Positions 1 through 8,892 are shown, counted from the stretch's first letter. The stretch is 53,703 bases of DNA from Candidatus Epulonipiscium sp. (GCA_012520595.1 JAAYNZ010000020.1:1-53703), one strand, 5' to 3'. The notes: a model not told the origin generated them from the sequence alone. A program made the numbers and translations.

Positions 1-2
1 AT

Positions 3-260
3 CGAGATGTGACCATCGGAAGTATCAATTCTTCCATTGTACATCCTAGAGAGGTTTTTAAAGAAGCTATTCAGCGAAGTGCGGCACATATTATTCTTCT
101 TCACAACCATCCAAGTGGAGATCCGTCTCCTAGCCGGGAAGATGTACAAGTCACAAAACGAATTATTGAAGCTGGAGAATTATTAGGAATTCCTGTTTTA
201 GATCATATTATTATAGGAAATGGAAATTACATTAGTTTAAAAGAAAAAGATCTATGTTAA
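3..260 (+). CDS. radC: RadC-family JAB/MPN protein, C-terminal part
   Basis: Only the last 85 codons are present; the reading frame is open from base 3 and the gene begins outside the window. The stretch contains the family signature [16 protein letters not shown] followed by the JAMM zinc motif [11 protein letters not shown], whose two histidines and aspartate would bind zinc in a JAB1/MPN fold. RadC was once described as a DNA-repair protein, but its biochemical role is not settled. In Firmicutes radC commonly lies directly before mreB, as here. The stop codon TAA at 258-260 overlaps the left arm of a terminator hairpin. Family identification is certain; function is not. Confidence 0.93.
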   Translation, partial: RDVTIGSINSSIVHPREVFKEAIQRSAAHIILLHNHPSGDPSPSREDVQVTKRIIEAGELLGIPVLDHIIIGNGNYISLKEKDLC

Positions 261-285
261 AAAAAACAACATAGATCTTTTCTTG
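245..285 (+). terminator. Intrinsic terminator of radC
   Basis: Perfect 14-base arms (245-258 and 268-281) of AAAAGATCTATGTT type enclose a nine-base A-rich loop and run into T residues. The left arm lies inside the last radC codons and touches the stop codon. Confidence 0.8.
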
Positions 286-324
286 TAGTAAAAGACTTTT
301 TTTAGGCGATTTCGTATTTTAATG

Positions 325-353
325 TTGAAAAGTAGACTAAAAAAGAGTATTAT
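325..353 (+). promoter_or_regulatory. Sigma-A-type promoter for the mreB operon
   Basis: TTGAAA (325-330), a 17-base spacer and TATTAT (348-353). It is the best promoter match in the radC-mreB gap and would start transcription near base 360, leaving an untranslated leader of about 270 bases before mreB. Confidence 0.6.
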
Positions 354-628
354 GTTACTAGTAGTCATTTTAACATAGAATACTTATGTAATATTATGAA
401 GTTAGTATAAGTTTCATTTAAAAGATGGGTATAGGAAGAACAGGTAGGTTATATTTTTAGTTTAAGGGATTCCTATTTTTTATTTTTATAAACGTATTAG
501 AATGCTTCTGTATCGGGTAGAATAGAATATGATTACCTATGTTTAAATAAAAAGAAAAAGATATACGAAAAATCGAATAATTTGATAAAGATATTGCTGG
601 ATTTGTAATTCAAGGAAGGAGAACAAAT
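354..628 (+). other. Long AT-rich leader region before mreB, no gene
   Basis: The radC-mreB gap (261-628) is the only stretch over 300 bases without a gene. Beyond the radC terminator and the promoter at 325-353, I see no open frame with a ribosome binding site on either strand and no recognisable riboswitch. A weak ACTTAT/ATAAGT pairing (382-387 with 407-412) is the only hairpin I found. The end carries the mreB Shine-Dalgarno AAGGAAGGAG at 612-621. Confidence 0.5.
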
Positions 629-1657
629 ATGTTATTTTCGAAAGATATGGGTATTGATTTGGGTACAGCCAATACATTGGTTTTTATAAAGGGAAAAGGA
701 ATTATTGTTAACGAACCTTCAGTTGTTGCAGTAGATACAAGAATAAAACAAGTATTAGCTGTTGGTGATGAAGCAAAACAAATGATAGGTCGAACACCAG
801 GTAATATTGTAGCAATGCGTCCTATGAAAGATGGGGTCATTGCTGATTTTGAAACTACAGAGGCAATGTTACGATATTTTATTAATAAAGCTTATAAAAA
901 AGGCTTTTTTAATGGGAAACCAAGAGTGGTAGTTTGTGTTCCATCAGGAGTGACAGAAGTAGAAAAACGAGCTGTTATTGAAGCGACCATTAATGCTGGA
1001 GCTAGAGAAAGAGATGCTTATTTAGTAGAAGAACCCATGGCAGCAGCGATAGGGGCAGGATTACCTGTAGCAGAGCCTACAGGGAGTATGGTTGTAGACA
1101 TTGGTGGTGGAACCAGTGAAGTTGCTGTTATTTCTTTAGGTGGAGTCGTCACAAGCAAATCTTTACGTATTGCCGGAGATGAGTTAGATGAATATATCGT
1201 AAACTATATAAAAAAAGAATACAGTTTAATGATTGGAGAACGAACAGCAGAAGAAATTAAATTGACCATTGGTTCTGCATATCCTATCCATCCAGAAGAA
1301 AAGAAACAAATTCGAGGAAGAGATTTAATTAGTGGACTACCTAAAACCATTGAAGTTACATCACAAGAGATTTTGCATGCTTTGCAAGAACCAGTGAATG
1401 CCATTGTAGATGCCATTAAGTTTACATTAGAAAAAACCCCCCCTGAACTGGCGGCAGATATTATGGAGACGGGTATTATGCTTACAGGTGGAGGAGCCCT
1501 TTTAAAAGGGTTGGATCAACTAATTAATCAAGAAACAGGAATGCCTGTTCATATTGCAGAAGAACCTTTAAACTGTGTAGTTTTAGGAACAGGATTGGTG
1601 TTAGAACATATTGATACCCTTAAAAGCGTATTGATTTCACCTCGAAAATTAAGGTAA
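629..1657 (+). CDS. mreB: Rod-shape-determining actin homologue MreB
   Basis: MreB forms membrane-bound filaments that direct lateral-wall peptidoglycan synthesis together with MreC, MreD, RodA and PBP2. The 342-residue length is normal. The actin-fold nucleotide motifs are visible: phosphate-1 loop DLGTANT near residues 10-16, phosphate-2 loop [11 protein letters not shown] near 157-167, and adenosine motif [11 protein letters not shown] in the last quarter. The ATG at 629 follows AAGGAAGGAG with good spacing. It is the first gene of mreB-mreC-mreD-mrdA-minC, with very short gaps suggesting one operon. MreB and Mbl paralogues are hard to tell apart by eye, but position next to mreC favours MreB. 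Confidence 0.97.
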   Translation: MLFSKDMGIDLGTANTLVFIKGKGIIVNEPSVVAVDTRIKQVLAVGDEAKQMIGRTPGNIVAMRPMKDGVIADFETTEAMLRYFINKAYKKGFFNGKPRVVVCVPSGVTEVEKRAVIEATINAGARERDAYLVEEPMAAAIGAGLPVAEPTGSMVVDIGGGTSEVAVISLGGVVTSKSLRIAGDELDEYIVNYIKKEYSLMIGERTAEEIKLTIGSAYPIHPEEKKQIRGRDLISGLPKTIEVTSQEILHALQEPVNAIVDAIKFTLEKTPPELAADIMETGIMLTGGGALLKGLDQLINQETGMPVHIAEEPLNCVVLGTGLVLEHIDTLKSVLISPRKLR

Positions 1658-1684
1658 TGAACAACGAAATAAGGGGTGAAAGCA

Positions 1685-2554
1685 TTGAAATTTAAGAATG
1701 TATCGATTCCTAGAAAATATATTTTAATAATAGTAACCATTGTAACAATGGTTACTATTATTGTAACTTTGCCCAATCGAAAGCAGGTTACGGCATTAGA
1801 AAAGGGGTTAGGGTATATCGTTATTCCTGGCCAAAAAATATTAATTAAGATTCAACATTGGGCTAATGAAAAAATAGCTTTTGTGTTTAATACCTATGAA
1901 ATACAAGAACAAAATAAAAAGTTATTAGCTGAAGTTGATGAATTACGGTATGAAAATAAAATTTTACAACAATATAAAAAAGATAATGAAAATCTTCGAA
2001 GTTTATTAGAGTTGGATCAAAAATACCCAGATTATCCCAAAGTAGGTGCTCAAGTCATAGGAAAAAATCCAGGTAATTGGTTTGATGTCTTCTTAATTGA
2101 TAAAGGAACCAATCATAATTTGGATATTGATATGGTTGTCATGGCAGATAGTGGCTTAGTAGGGCGGATTATTGAGGTAGGGCCTAATTATTCAAAAGTG
2201 TTATCGATTATCGATGATACAAGTTCAGTAAGTGCTCAAGTGTTACGTACGAATGAAGTAGGGGTTGTGCGTGGAGATAAGATATTAATGAATGATGGAT
2301 TATGTAAAGTACAGCATATTACCATGGAAGCACAGATGATTCAAGGAGATGAAATGGTTACTTCACATTTAGGAGATATTTATCCACCAGGAATTTTAAT
2401 CGGGACGATAAAAGAAATTAAAACAGAAAGTCACGGATTAACAAAGTATGCTTTATTAGAGCCTGCTGTAGATTTTCAGCATTTAGAAGAGGTCTTAGTC
2501 ATTAATCAAGTTTGGAAGGAGAAAAAACCTAATTTGAAGGAGTCTGCAAAGTGA
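1685..2554 (+). CDS. mreC: Rod-shape-determining protein MreC
   Basis: MreC is a membrane-anchored extracytoplasmic scaffold linking MreB filaments to the PBP2/RodA synthase. The sequence shows a short basic N-terminus, one membrane segment (about residues 13-29), a coiled coil around residues 70-115 rich in E, N, K and L heptads, and the beta-barrel MreC domain with VIGKNPGNWFDVFLIDKG and a second repeat to the end. I choose TTG at 1685 (289 residues) because AAGGGGTG at 1671-1678 is correctly spaced to it; the in-frame GTG at 1676 lies inside that ribosome binding site. The stop overlaps the mreD start. The membrane segment is encoded by a 37-base palindrome. Confidence 0.95.
   Translation: MKFKNVSIPRKYILIIVTIVTMVTIIVTLPNRKQVTALEKGLGYIVIPGQKILIKIQHWANEKIAFVFNTYEIQEQNKKLLAEVDELRYENKILQQYKKDNENLRSLLELDQKYPDYPKVGAQVIGKNPGNWFDVFLIDKGTNHNLDIDMVVMADSGLVGRIIEVGPNYSKVLSIIDDTSSVSAQVLRTNEVGVVRGDKILMNDGLCKVQHITMEAQMIQGDEMVTSHLGDIYPPGILIGTIKEIKTESHGLTKYALLEPAVDFQHLEEVLVINQVWKEKKPNLKESAK
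1726..1762. repeat. 37-base near-perfect palindrome inside mreC
   Basis: Arms 1726-1743 and 1745-1762 are perfect 18-base reverse complements around a single central A. The palindrome begins about 40 bases after the mreC start and encodes the I/V/T-rich membrane segment IIVTIVTMVTIIV. In RNA it would form a strong hairpin close to the initiation region. Confidence 0.9.
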
Positions 2555-3066
2555 GAATACTGGTTATTAGTTTGCTATTATTATCGTACTTAATTTTACA
2601 GCCCACGTATATACAGTACTTACGAATTATGGGAGTTGTTCCAAATTTGGCAGTAATGATTATCGTTTCTTTTGCTTTATTAAGAGGTAGCGTAGAAGGA
2701 GCTATCATTGGATTTAGTATTGGCTTACTTCAAGATGTTTTTTTTGGTAGGGGCATAGGGTTTCAAGCTTTGATAGGCATGTTTATTGGATATGTATGTG
2801 GGATTCCAAGTCAAAAGTATTATAGAGAAAATTATATACTCCCTTTTTTTCTGATTATTGTTAGTACTTTTGCACAAGGTATGTGTACTTATGTTTTTAC
2901 TTTTTTAATTCGAGGACGGACGAATTTTTTGTTTTTTTTCAACCGCATTATTATTCCAGAAGTAGTGTATACAGCGGCATTGTCCTTATTAATTTATCGA
3001 TTGATTTATGGAATTAATGAAAAAATAGAGGCAAGGGAGCGGTTGCGGCGCAAGCATTTTAGTTGA
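2551..3066 (+). CDS. mreD: Rod-shape-determining membrane protein MreD
   Basis: MreD is the integral membrane partner of MreC in the elongasome. The 171-residue protein is almost entirely hydrophobic, with about five membrane segments and the family features GVVPNLAVMIIVSFALLRG and GFSIGLLQDVFFG. The GTG start at 2551 overlaps the mreC stop by four bases (GTGA), a translational-coupling arrangement, with GAAGGAG upstream inside mreC. The C-terminus is highly basic (RERLRRKHF). Its own stop overlaps an upstream in-frame codon of the PBP2 frame, so mreC-mreD-mrdA are tightly linked. Confidence 0.94.
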   Translation: MRILVISLLLLSYLILQPTYIQYLRIMGVVPNLAVMIIVSFALLRGSVEGAIIGFSIGLLQDVFFGRGIGFQALIGMFIGYVCGIPSQKYYRENYILPFFLIIVSTFAQGMCTYVFTFLIRGRTNFLFFFNRIIIPEVVYTAALSLLIYRLIYGINEKIEARERLRRKHFS

Positions 3067-3089
3067 AAGGCTTTGAGGTGTTTAGAAAA

Positions 3090-5630
3090 ATGAAGCGATT
3101 ATTAGAAGGCATATGGCGGGTCATAACCCATCGATTATTTTTATTTAGTATAGTAATGATATTGTTATTGTCTCGACTGATTGTACATTTATTTCAGCTT
3201 CAGATTGTAGAAGGGGAACAACATGAAGAAGAGTTAAGGGCAAGTATTTTAAGAGAAATTTCCATTCCTGCTCCTCGGGGAATGATTTTTGATCGATATG
3301 GACGACCTTTAGCAATGAATAAAGTTGCTTTTTCAATTAAAATTGATGATAGTATTGAAGTTACTAATCAAGATGAGATTTTATTACAAATTATTGAATT
3401 ACTAGAAAAGAATCAAGAACAATACATGGACGAATTTCCTATTACTATCGATGAAAAAGGAAATCTAGAGTTTATTGTTAATGAACAAGGAGAAATACGT
3501 TTTAAAGAAGAAATTTTTGGAAAGAAAAAAATAAACTTTACAGATGAACAGAAAAATATGAATGCAGAAGATGTTTTTCAGTACATGAGGAAAAAATTTG
3601 ATATTGATGAAAAATATACTGATTTTGATGCAAGAAAAATTATGGTATTAAAATATCCCTTATATCAAAGACGGTATCGACAATATCAACCGGTAACAGT
3701 AGCGATAGATGTTAGTGAAAAAACAGTAGCTCTGTTGGAAGAGAGGCATTCAGACTTTCCAGGACTTTATATCGATGTAGAACCATTACGTTATTATCCA
3801 GAAGGTGACCTGTTTAGTCATATTATAGGATATATTGGGAAAATTACAGATACCCAATTAGAAGAACTACAAGACAAAGGGTACACCCCTTTTGATATCG
3901 TAGGAAGAACAGGAATTGAAAAAGAAATGGAGATTTATCTTCAAGGGCAAGATGGCAAAATGATGGTTGAAGTAGATAAAGTAGGAAGGCGAATGAATGT
4001 ATTAAAAACAGAAGACGCAATTCCAGGAAACAAGATTTTTTTAACCATTGATCGTAATTTTCAACAAGCAACTCGAGATATTTTGGTTGATAAGTTGTCT
4101 GATATTTTAGTTTCTAGAATAGGTACTTACAGCACAAAAGAACGCTCTTATAATTTAGAAGATATTATGATTAGTATGGTTAAACATCATACCATTTCCA
4201 TTGCTAAGATATTAAGTGCAGATGAAAGTGCAACTGTACAAAAGAAAATTGCAACTCAATTCTCTAATCAATTTGAAGATCCTCAAAAAATGTTAAAAGC
4301 AGATATAGAGATTCTTCAGGAAGCTTTTATAACAATGATTAAAGATAGAAAGATATCCTATAAAGAATTACTATTGGTCTTATGGGAGCAAGGGGTTATT
4401 ACGGGAGATGACTCCTTTTTGGCAGATATTCAAAAAGGGCGTATATCGCCTTTACAGGTTATCAAACAAAAAATTCAACAAGGTGAAATTACTCCTCAAC
4501 AAGTAGGTTTAGATCCTAGCACAGGTTCTGTTGTTGTTATGAATATTCATACAGGAGAAATTTTATCCATGGTGAGTTATCCTAGTTATGATAACAATCA
4601 ATTGGTAAATCATTTTAATACAGAGTACTGGAATGATCTTTTAAACGATCCTACTACACCTTTGTTTCATCGTGCTACTATGGAAAGAAAAGCGCCAGGT
4701 TCCACCTTTAAAATGATTACAGCCATGGCAGGATTAGAAGAAAAGGTGGTAGGAGTTAGAGAAGCGATTTTAGATAAGGGAGTCTTTACAGATGCAGGTC
4801 ATCCACCTGCTCGGTGTTGGATTTATAACTCTTATCATAGTACGCATGGTCATGTTAATCTTGCAGATGCTTTAGAGGTATCCTGTAACTATTATTTTTA
4901 TGAAGTAGCATACCGTATGGGATGGACAGGGAAGGGACGTAGTGCTTTAAAGGGTATTAATACACTCAATGAATATGCTAAAAAGTTTGGATTGGATCAG
5001 CGTTCAGGCATAGAGATTGATGAAACGACTCCTATGTTATCTTCCCCAGATAATAAACGGATACAATTACAACGTTGGCAGCCAACAGCAGAAGAAGGAG
5101 AGTTACGATGGTATGATGGGGATACTATTCGTACAGGGATTGGTCAAGGATGGAATAACTTTGCACCTATTCATATGACGCGTTACATTGCTACTTTGGC
5201 CAATGGAGGTACTTTGTATAAAAGCTATTTGATTAATAAAATTGAAACACCAGATGGGGAATTATATGATAAGAAAGAACCTTTCATTCAAATGAAGTCT
5301 GATTTCGATTCTAAAAATTTAAAATCAATTTATGAAGGTATGCATCGGGTGACAAAAGGAAATCGGGGAACCGTACGAGGCGTTTTTGGTGAATTTCCTA
5401 TTCCTGTAGCAGGAAAGACAGGAACTGCACAAGAAGATCCCAAGCGAGATAGTCATGCTTGGTTTGTGGGTTTTGCTCCTTATGACAATCCGGAAATAGC
5501 TATTTCTGTACTCTTGCCCTTTGGGGAACGATCCGATTATCCAGCTGAAATTTTCAGGGATATTGTAGCTGCTTATTTTGAATTAGATGTTGAACATGAT
5601 AAGATGAATCTTGATAATACATTATATTAG
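3090..5630 (+). CDS. mrdA: Penicillin-binding protein 2, elongasome D,D-transpeptidase
   Basis: Class B PBP that crosslinks new lateral-wall peptidoglycan with RodA as glycosyltransferase. It has one N-terminal membrane anchor (about residues 12-32), a dimerisation domain including ISIPAPRGMIFDRYG, and a transpeptidase domain with SxxK as STFK (near residue 539), SxN as SCN (near 598) and KTG as KTGTA (near 775). At 846 residues it is about 200 longer than proteobacterial PBP2; most of the excess is a helical, charged block at roughly residues 330-470, between TIDRNFQQ and the GSVVVMNIHTGEIL strand. ATG 3090 has GAGGTG nine bases upstream; the frame is open back to TTG 3063 but lacks a ribosome binding site there. 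Confidence 0.93.
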   Translation: MKRLLEGIWRVITHRLFLFSIVMILLLSRLIVHLFQLQIVEGEQHEEELRASILREISIPAPRGMIFDRYGRPLAMNKVAFSIKIDDSIEVTNQDEILLQIIELLEKNQEQYMDEFPITIDEKGNLEFIVNEQGEIRFKEEIFGKKKINFTDEQKNMNAEDVFQYMRKKFDIDEKYTDFDARKIMVLKYPLYQRRYRQYQPVTVAIDVSEKTVALLEERHSDFPGLYIDVEPLRYYPEGDLFSHIIGYIGKITDTQLEELQDKGYTPFDIVGRTGIEKEMEIYLQGQDGKMMVEVDKVGRRMNVLKTEDAIPGNKIFLTIDRNFQQATRDILVDKLSDILVSRIGTYSTKERSYNLEDIMISMVKHHTISIAKILSADESATVQKKIATQFSNQFEDPQKMLKADIEILQEAFITMIKDRKISYKELLLVLWEQGVITGDDSFLADIQKGRISPLQVIKQKIQQGEITPQQVGLDPSTGSVVVMNIHTGEILSMVSYPSYDNNQLVNHFNTEYWNDLLNDPTTPLFHRATMERKAPGSTFKMITAMAGLEEKVVGVREAILDKGVFTDAGHPPARCWIYNSYHSTHGHVNLADALEVSCNYYFYEVAYRMGWTGKGRSALKGINTLNEYAKKFGLDQRSGIEIDETTPMLSSPDNKRIQLQRWQPTAEEGELRWYDGDTIRTGIGQGWNNFAPIHMTRYIATLANGGTLYKSYLINKIETPDGELYDKKEPFIQMKSDFDSKNLKSIYEGMHRVTKGNRGTVRGVFGEFPIPVAGKTGTAQEDPKRDSHAWFVGFAPYDNPEIAISVLLPFGERSDYPAEIFRDIVAAYFELDVEHDKMNLDNTLY

Positions 5631-5660
5631 AAAGATAGAAATACACTGGGTGGGAAAATA

Positions 5661-6341
5661 ATGAATCATGATAATTATGTAATCTTTAAAGGAACAAAAG
5701 ATGGATTAATGATTTTGTTAAGTGAGGAATTGGATTTTACAACTTTAAAAAAGCATTTCGAAAAAAAAGTAATCGATGCAAGTCGATTCTTTCATGGTGC
5801 TAAAGTTGCTTTAACATTTCAAGGACGAAGATTATCAGAAGAAGAACAACAAGAACTCATTGAAATTTTATCTGAAAAATCCAAGTTAGACATTTCTTTT
5901 GTTTATGACTCTGAAGATCGTAAGATAGAAATGTCTTCTGTAAAATCAAATACAGAGGCAAACTTAGAGCAATGGGAAGAAGGTAGGGTTGGGTTTTATA
6001 AAGGAACCATTCGTTCAGGCCAACAAATTGAGTTTTCAGGAAGTGTGGTTATTGTTGGAGATGTAAATCCTGGAGGACAAGTGATTGCAGAAGGTAGTAT
6101 TATCGTTTTAGGCGGATTAAAAGGAATGGTACATGCTGGAAGCAAAGGAAATCAAGCAGTTTTTGTAGCTGCTTTATCGATGACTCCTATGCAGTTACGG
6201 ATTGGTAATATTATTAGTCGTTCTCCCGATGAAGAGCAGAATAAAAGTTCAAGTACACCCATCGCACAAATTGCATATATTCATCAAGAAAGAATTTGCA
6301 TTGAACCAATGGATGGAAAAATGAAAAATTTGTTTTTTTAA
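5661..6341 (+). CDS. minC: Septum site-determining protein MinC
   Basis: MinC is the FtsZ polymerisation antagonist of the Min system, recruited to the membrane by MinD. The 226-residue protein has an N-terminal domain (about 1-100) and the C-terminal right-handed beta-helix recognisable from GTIRSGQQIEFSGSVVIV, GDVNPGGQVIAEG and GLKGMVHAG (about 113-165), which binds MinD. It follows mrdA by 30 bases with GGGTGGG before the ATG, so it is probably the last gene of the mre operon. A 238-base gap containing a structured leader separates it from minD, unlike organisms where minC and minD are contiguous. Confidence 0.93.
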   Translation: MNHDNYVIFKGTKDGLMILLSEELDFTTLKKHFEKKVIDASRFFHGAKVALTFQGRRLSEEEQQELIEILSEKSKLDISFVYDSEDRKIEMSSVKSNTEANLEQWEEGRVGFYKGTIRSGQQIEFSGSVVIVGDVNPGGQVIAEGSIIVLGGLKGMVHAGSKGNQAVFVAALSMTPMQLRIGNIISRSPDEEQNKSSSTPIAQIAYIHQERICIEPMDGKMKNLFF

Positions 6342-6399
6342 CAGTTTAAATGTCAAATGAGGTGTGAATTTGAAACAAATTGTAAAAATAAAATAGATG

Positions 6400-6428
6400 C
6401 AATTTTATTCGTTATTTGGTAATATAAT
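6400..6428 (+). promoter_or_regulatory. Candidate promoter for minDE
   Basis: A perfect TATAAT lies at 6423-6428, but the -35 region 17 bases upstream (CAATTT) is poor. Its predicted start near 6435 coincides with the base of the nested hairpin at 6434-6495, which makes it more believable than sequence alone. Confidence 0.4.
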
Positions 6429-6433
6429 AGTAG

Positions 6434-6495
6434 AACTTATTATTAAGTTTTAAAGAATAGGATTATTTCCTGCTTTAAAAGTTGCAGAATAAGTT
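6434..6495 (+). promoter_or_regulatory. Nested hairpin in the minD leader
   Basis: Three collinear stems nest inside each other: AACTTATT/AATAAGTT (6434-6441 with 6488-6495), TTTTAAAG/CTTTAAAA (6448-6455 with 6473-6480) and AGGA/TCCT (6459-6462 with 6468-6471). AAGTT at 6491-6495 can also pair with AACTT at 6506-6510, giving a possible alternative fold. No known riboswitch was recognised. Confidence 0.45.
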
Positions 6496-6579
6496 ATCTA
6501 TGTACGAACTTGTAACTTTAATTTTGCATATTCATACAATCATCGTAAAAGATAAAAGTAGATGCAAGGGGGAAAATAC

Positions 6580-7377
6580 ATGAGCGAAGTAATCGTTATT
6601 ACATCAGGCAAGGGAGGAGTAGGGAAAACAACAACAACAGCAAACCTTGGGACAGGGCTTGCTTTAGAAGGAAAAAGAGTGGCATTAATTGATGCAGATA
6701 TTGGACTTAGGAACTTAGACGTGGTTATGGGTTTGGAAAATAGAATTGTATATGATTTAGTTGATGTAGTAGAGGGACATTGTCGAGTAAAGCAAGCATT
6801 AATCAAAGACAAACGATATTCAGGAATGTTTTTACTACCAGCTGCTCAAACACGAGATAAAAATGCCATTAATCCGGAACAAATGCAAAAACTATGTGAT
6901 ACGCTAAAAGAAGATTTTGATTATATATTAATTGACTGTCCAGCAGGTATTGAACAAGGTTTTAAAAATGCTATTGCAGGGGCTGACCGAGCTGTTGTAG
7001 TTACCACACCCGAAGTATCAGCTGTTCGAGATGCAGATCGAATTATTGGGCTTTTAGAAGCCAGTGAGTTAAGAAACCCTAAACTAATCGTAAATCGTGT
7101 TAAAGGTGATATGGTTAAACGAGGGGATATGATGGCTATTGAGGATGTAATGGAAATTCTAGCAGTCGATATTATAGGGGTTGTTCCTGATGATGATCAT
7201 ATTGTTATTTCTACGAATCGTGGAGAACCTGTTGTTACGGATTTACATTCTTTAGCAGGACAAGCCTATCGCAACATTACAAAAAGAATTATGGGAGAGG
7301 AAGTTCCTTTGCTTAACTTAGAAGGCGATCAAGGTTTTATGCAACGTTTAAAGAAACTATTTGGATTAGGTGTATAA
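6580..7377 (+). CDS. minD: Septum site-determining ATPase MinD
   Basis: MinD is the membrane-binding ATPase that carries MinC to the membrane and is released by MinE. The deviant Walker A motif GKGGVGKTTT (residues 10-19, with signature lysine 11 and lysine 16), DADIGLRNLDVVMGLE and DYILIDCPAGIE (Walker B region) are intact. The C-terminal GFMQRLKKLFGLGV is the amphipathic membrane-targeting helix. ATG 6580 (265 residues) follows AAGGGGGAA; an upstream in-frame ATG at 6562 lies before that ribosome binding site and is unlikely. minE follows after 14 bases. Confidence 0.97.
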   Translation: MSEVIVITSGKGGVGKTTTTANLGTGLALEGKRVALIDADIGLRNLDVVMGLENRIVYDLVDVVEGHCRVKQALIKDKRYSGMFLLPAAQTRDKNAINPEQMQKLCDTLKEDFDYILIDCPAGIEQGFKNAIAGADRAVVVTTPEVSAVRDADRIIGLLEASELRNPKLIVNRVKGDMVKRGDMMAIEDVMEILAVDIIGVVPDDDHIVISTNRGEPVVTDLHSLAGQAYRNITKRIMGEEVPLLNLEGDQGFMQRLKKLFGLGV

Positions 7378-7391
7378 AGGGGGAATGCAGA

Positions 7392-7673
7392 ATGGATTTA
7401 TTTAATATCTTAGGTAGAAAGCAAACTTCCAGTTCTGTGGCAAAAGATCGATTAAAATTATTGTTAATCCATGATCGGGCCAACTGTTCTTCAGAAATTT
7501 TAGAAATGCTTAAAAGTGATATCATACAAGTTATTTCTAATTATATGGAAATTGATAAGGAAGGTTTAGACATTCAAATTAGTCAAACTCGCTCAGAGGA
7601 TTCAAATGGTGTTGTTCCTGTTTTATATGCCAATATTCCTATTAAAAATATGCGTAAAGTGAGTAATTCATAG
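7392..7673 (+). CDS. minE: Cell division topological specificity factor MinE
   Basis: MinE stimulates MinD ATPase and drives pole-to-pole oscillation. The 93-residue protein shows the amphipathic N-terminus MDLFNILGR, the anti-MinCD helix/strand KDRLKLLLIHDRANCSSEIL and the dimerisation domain with SNYMEIDKEGLDIQIS. It is co-transcribed with minD (AAAGGGGGAATG ribosome binding region). Presence of MinE rather than DivIVA/MinJ-type control is typical of many Clostridia. Confidence 0.95.
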   Translation: MDLFNILGRKQTSSSVAKDRLKLLLIHDRANCSSEILEMLKSDIIQVISNYMEIDKEGLDIQISQTRSEDSNGVVPVLYANIPIKNMRKVSNS

Positions 7674-7684
7674 AATATACAATA

Positions 7685-7716
7685 AAAGCAGGGTTAAAAA
7701 CCTGCTTTCCTTTTGT
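7685..7716 (+). terminator. Intrinsic terminator after minE
   Basis: AAAGCAGG (7685-7692) pairs with CCTGCTTT (7701-7708), followed by CCTTTTGTTT. It ends minDE just before the rodA ribosome binding site. Confidence 0.75.
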
Positions 7717-7739
7717 TTAATACAGAAAGAAGGTGTCCG

Positions 7740-8879
7740 ATGTTCCAAAAAAAACAATTGAAATACTTTGATATTTGGATTATCATAATAATGATAGCAC
7801 TTGTCATTATAGGGATTATTGCCATAGGAAGTGCGACTCATGTAAATAATCCTGATATAGAACCTTATTATGTAAATAAACAAATTACAGGATTTATAAT
7901 GGGATTTGTTTTAATGTTGATAATCGCTTTTATTGATTATCGATTTATAGGACATTTTTATCCATTGCTTTATATTATCGTTATTGGACTTTTAGTAGCT
8001 GTATTAACTTTAGGGAAAGAAGTGAGTGGTGCTGTTCGGTGGTTAGAATTTGGGCCGATAACTATACAGCCTTCCGAATTTGGTAAAATTATAATGATTC
8101 TTGTTCTTGCAAAAGTAATGGACAAATTTCAAAAACATATCAATCATATTGGGGTTGTACTCTTTGTATTTTTGTTAGTAGGACTTCCGATTTTATTGAT
8201 CCAAAAACAGCCAGATTTATCGACTAGCTTGGTTTTGCTTTTTATAGTAGCAGCCCAATTTTACGTGGCTAAAATGAGCTATGGCTATATTATTACAGGG
8301 GCAGGACTAGGAACACTAGGATTGCTTTTTGTTTGGTGGGGAGCTCATCAGCCAGGTCAAGTTTTTTTAAGAAAGTTCTTAAAGAATCATCAAGTAAATC
8401 GGATTATGTCTTTTATTGACCCACAAACCTATGCTATGTCTGGAGCTTATCAAACCCAGCAGTCGATTCGAGCCATTGGTTCGGGACAATTACAAGGAAA
8501 AGGATTATATCAAGGCACATTAAATCAATTTCAATATTTATTAGAAGCTCGCACCGATTTTATTTTTGCAGTAATTGGAGAAGAATTTGGGTTTATTGGT
8601 TGTGTTACAGTCATTATTTTAATTTCTTTATTGCTTTTTCGATGTTTATGGCTTGCGAAAGATGTTCCTGATTTATATGGTCAACTCATTATCGTTGGAG
8701 TAGCCGCAATGATTTTTTTCCAAAGCTTTGTTCATATTGGGGTCACTACAGGTTTTTTGCCCAATACGGGTATTCCTCTTCCCTTTATTAGTTATGGACT
8801 TAGTGCCTTGTGGAGTAACATGATAGGTATCGGTTTAGTACTTAATGTAGGGATGGCAAGAAGAAAAACTTATTATTAG
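7740..8879 (+). CDS. rodA: SEDS-family peptidoglycan glycosyltransferase RodA
   Basis: RodA polymerises lipid II glycan strands in partnership with PBP2. The 379-residue protein has about ten membrane segments and the SEDS signatures [20 protein letters not shown] near residue 100, [19 protein letters not shown] near 270 and [16 protein letters not shown] near 340. ATG 7740 is preceded by AGAAGGTG. Placement with mreBCD and PBP2 favours RodA over the division paralogue FtsW. The gene starts only about 30 bases after the minE terminator; no separate strong promoter is obvious, so some read-through or a promoter within minE is possible. Confidence 0.92.
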   Translation: MFQKKQLKYFDIWIIIIMIALVIIGIIAIGSATHVNNPDIEPYYVNKQITGFIMGFVLMLIIAFIDYRFIGHFYPLLYIIVIGLLVAVLTLGKEVSGAVRWLEFGPITIQPSEFGKIIMILVLAKVMDKFQKHINHIGVVLFVFLLVGLPILLIQKQPDLSTSLVLLFIVAAQFYVAKMSYGYIITGAGLGTLGLLFVWWGAHQPGQVFLRKFLKNHQVNRIMSFIDPQTYAMSGAYQTQQSIRAIGSGQLQGKGLYQGTLNQFQYLLEARTDFIFAVIGEEFGFIGCVTVIILISLLLFRCLWLAKDVPDLYGQLIIVGVAAMIFFQSFVHIGVTTGFLPNTGIPLPFISYGLSALWSNMIGIGLVLNVGMARRKTYY

Positions 8880-8892
8880 GAGGTTGTTTTAT

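Noticed and set aside
610-1416. Open frames on the minus strand opposite mreB
   Set aside because: They are shadows of the MreB coding frame with no ribosome binding sites or domain matches.
6367-6409. AT-only hairpins after minC (AATTTG/CAAATT and AATAAAAT/ATTTTATT) as a terminator
   Set aside because: The stems have almost no GC pairs and no T run follows at the right place, so they were not called a terminator.
6342-6579. Sigma-H-type promoter (AGGATT ... GAAT) before minD
   Set aside because: The AGGATT and GAAT elements exist but are separated by about 20 bases, much more than the 11-12 used by sigma-H.
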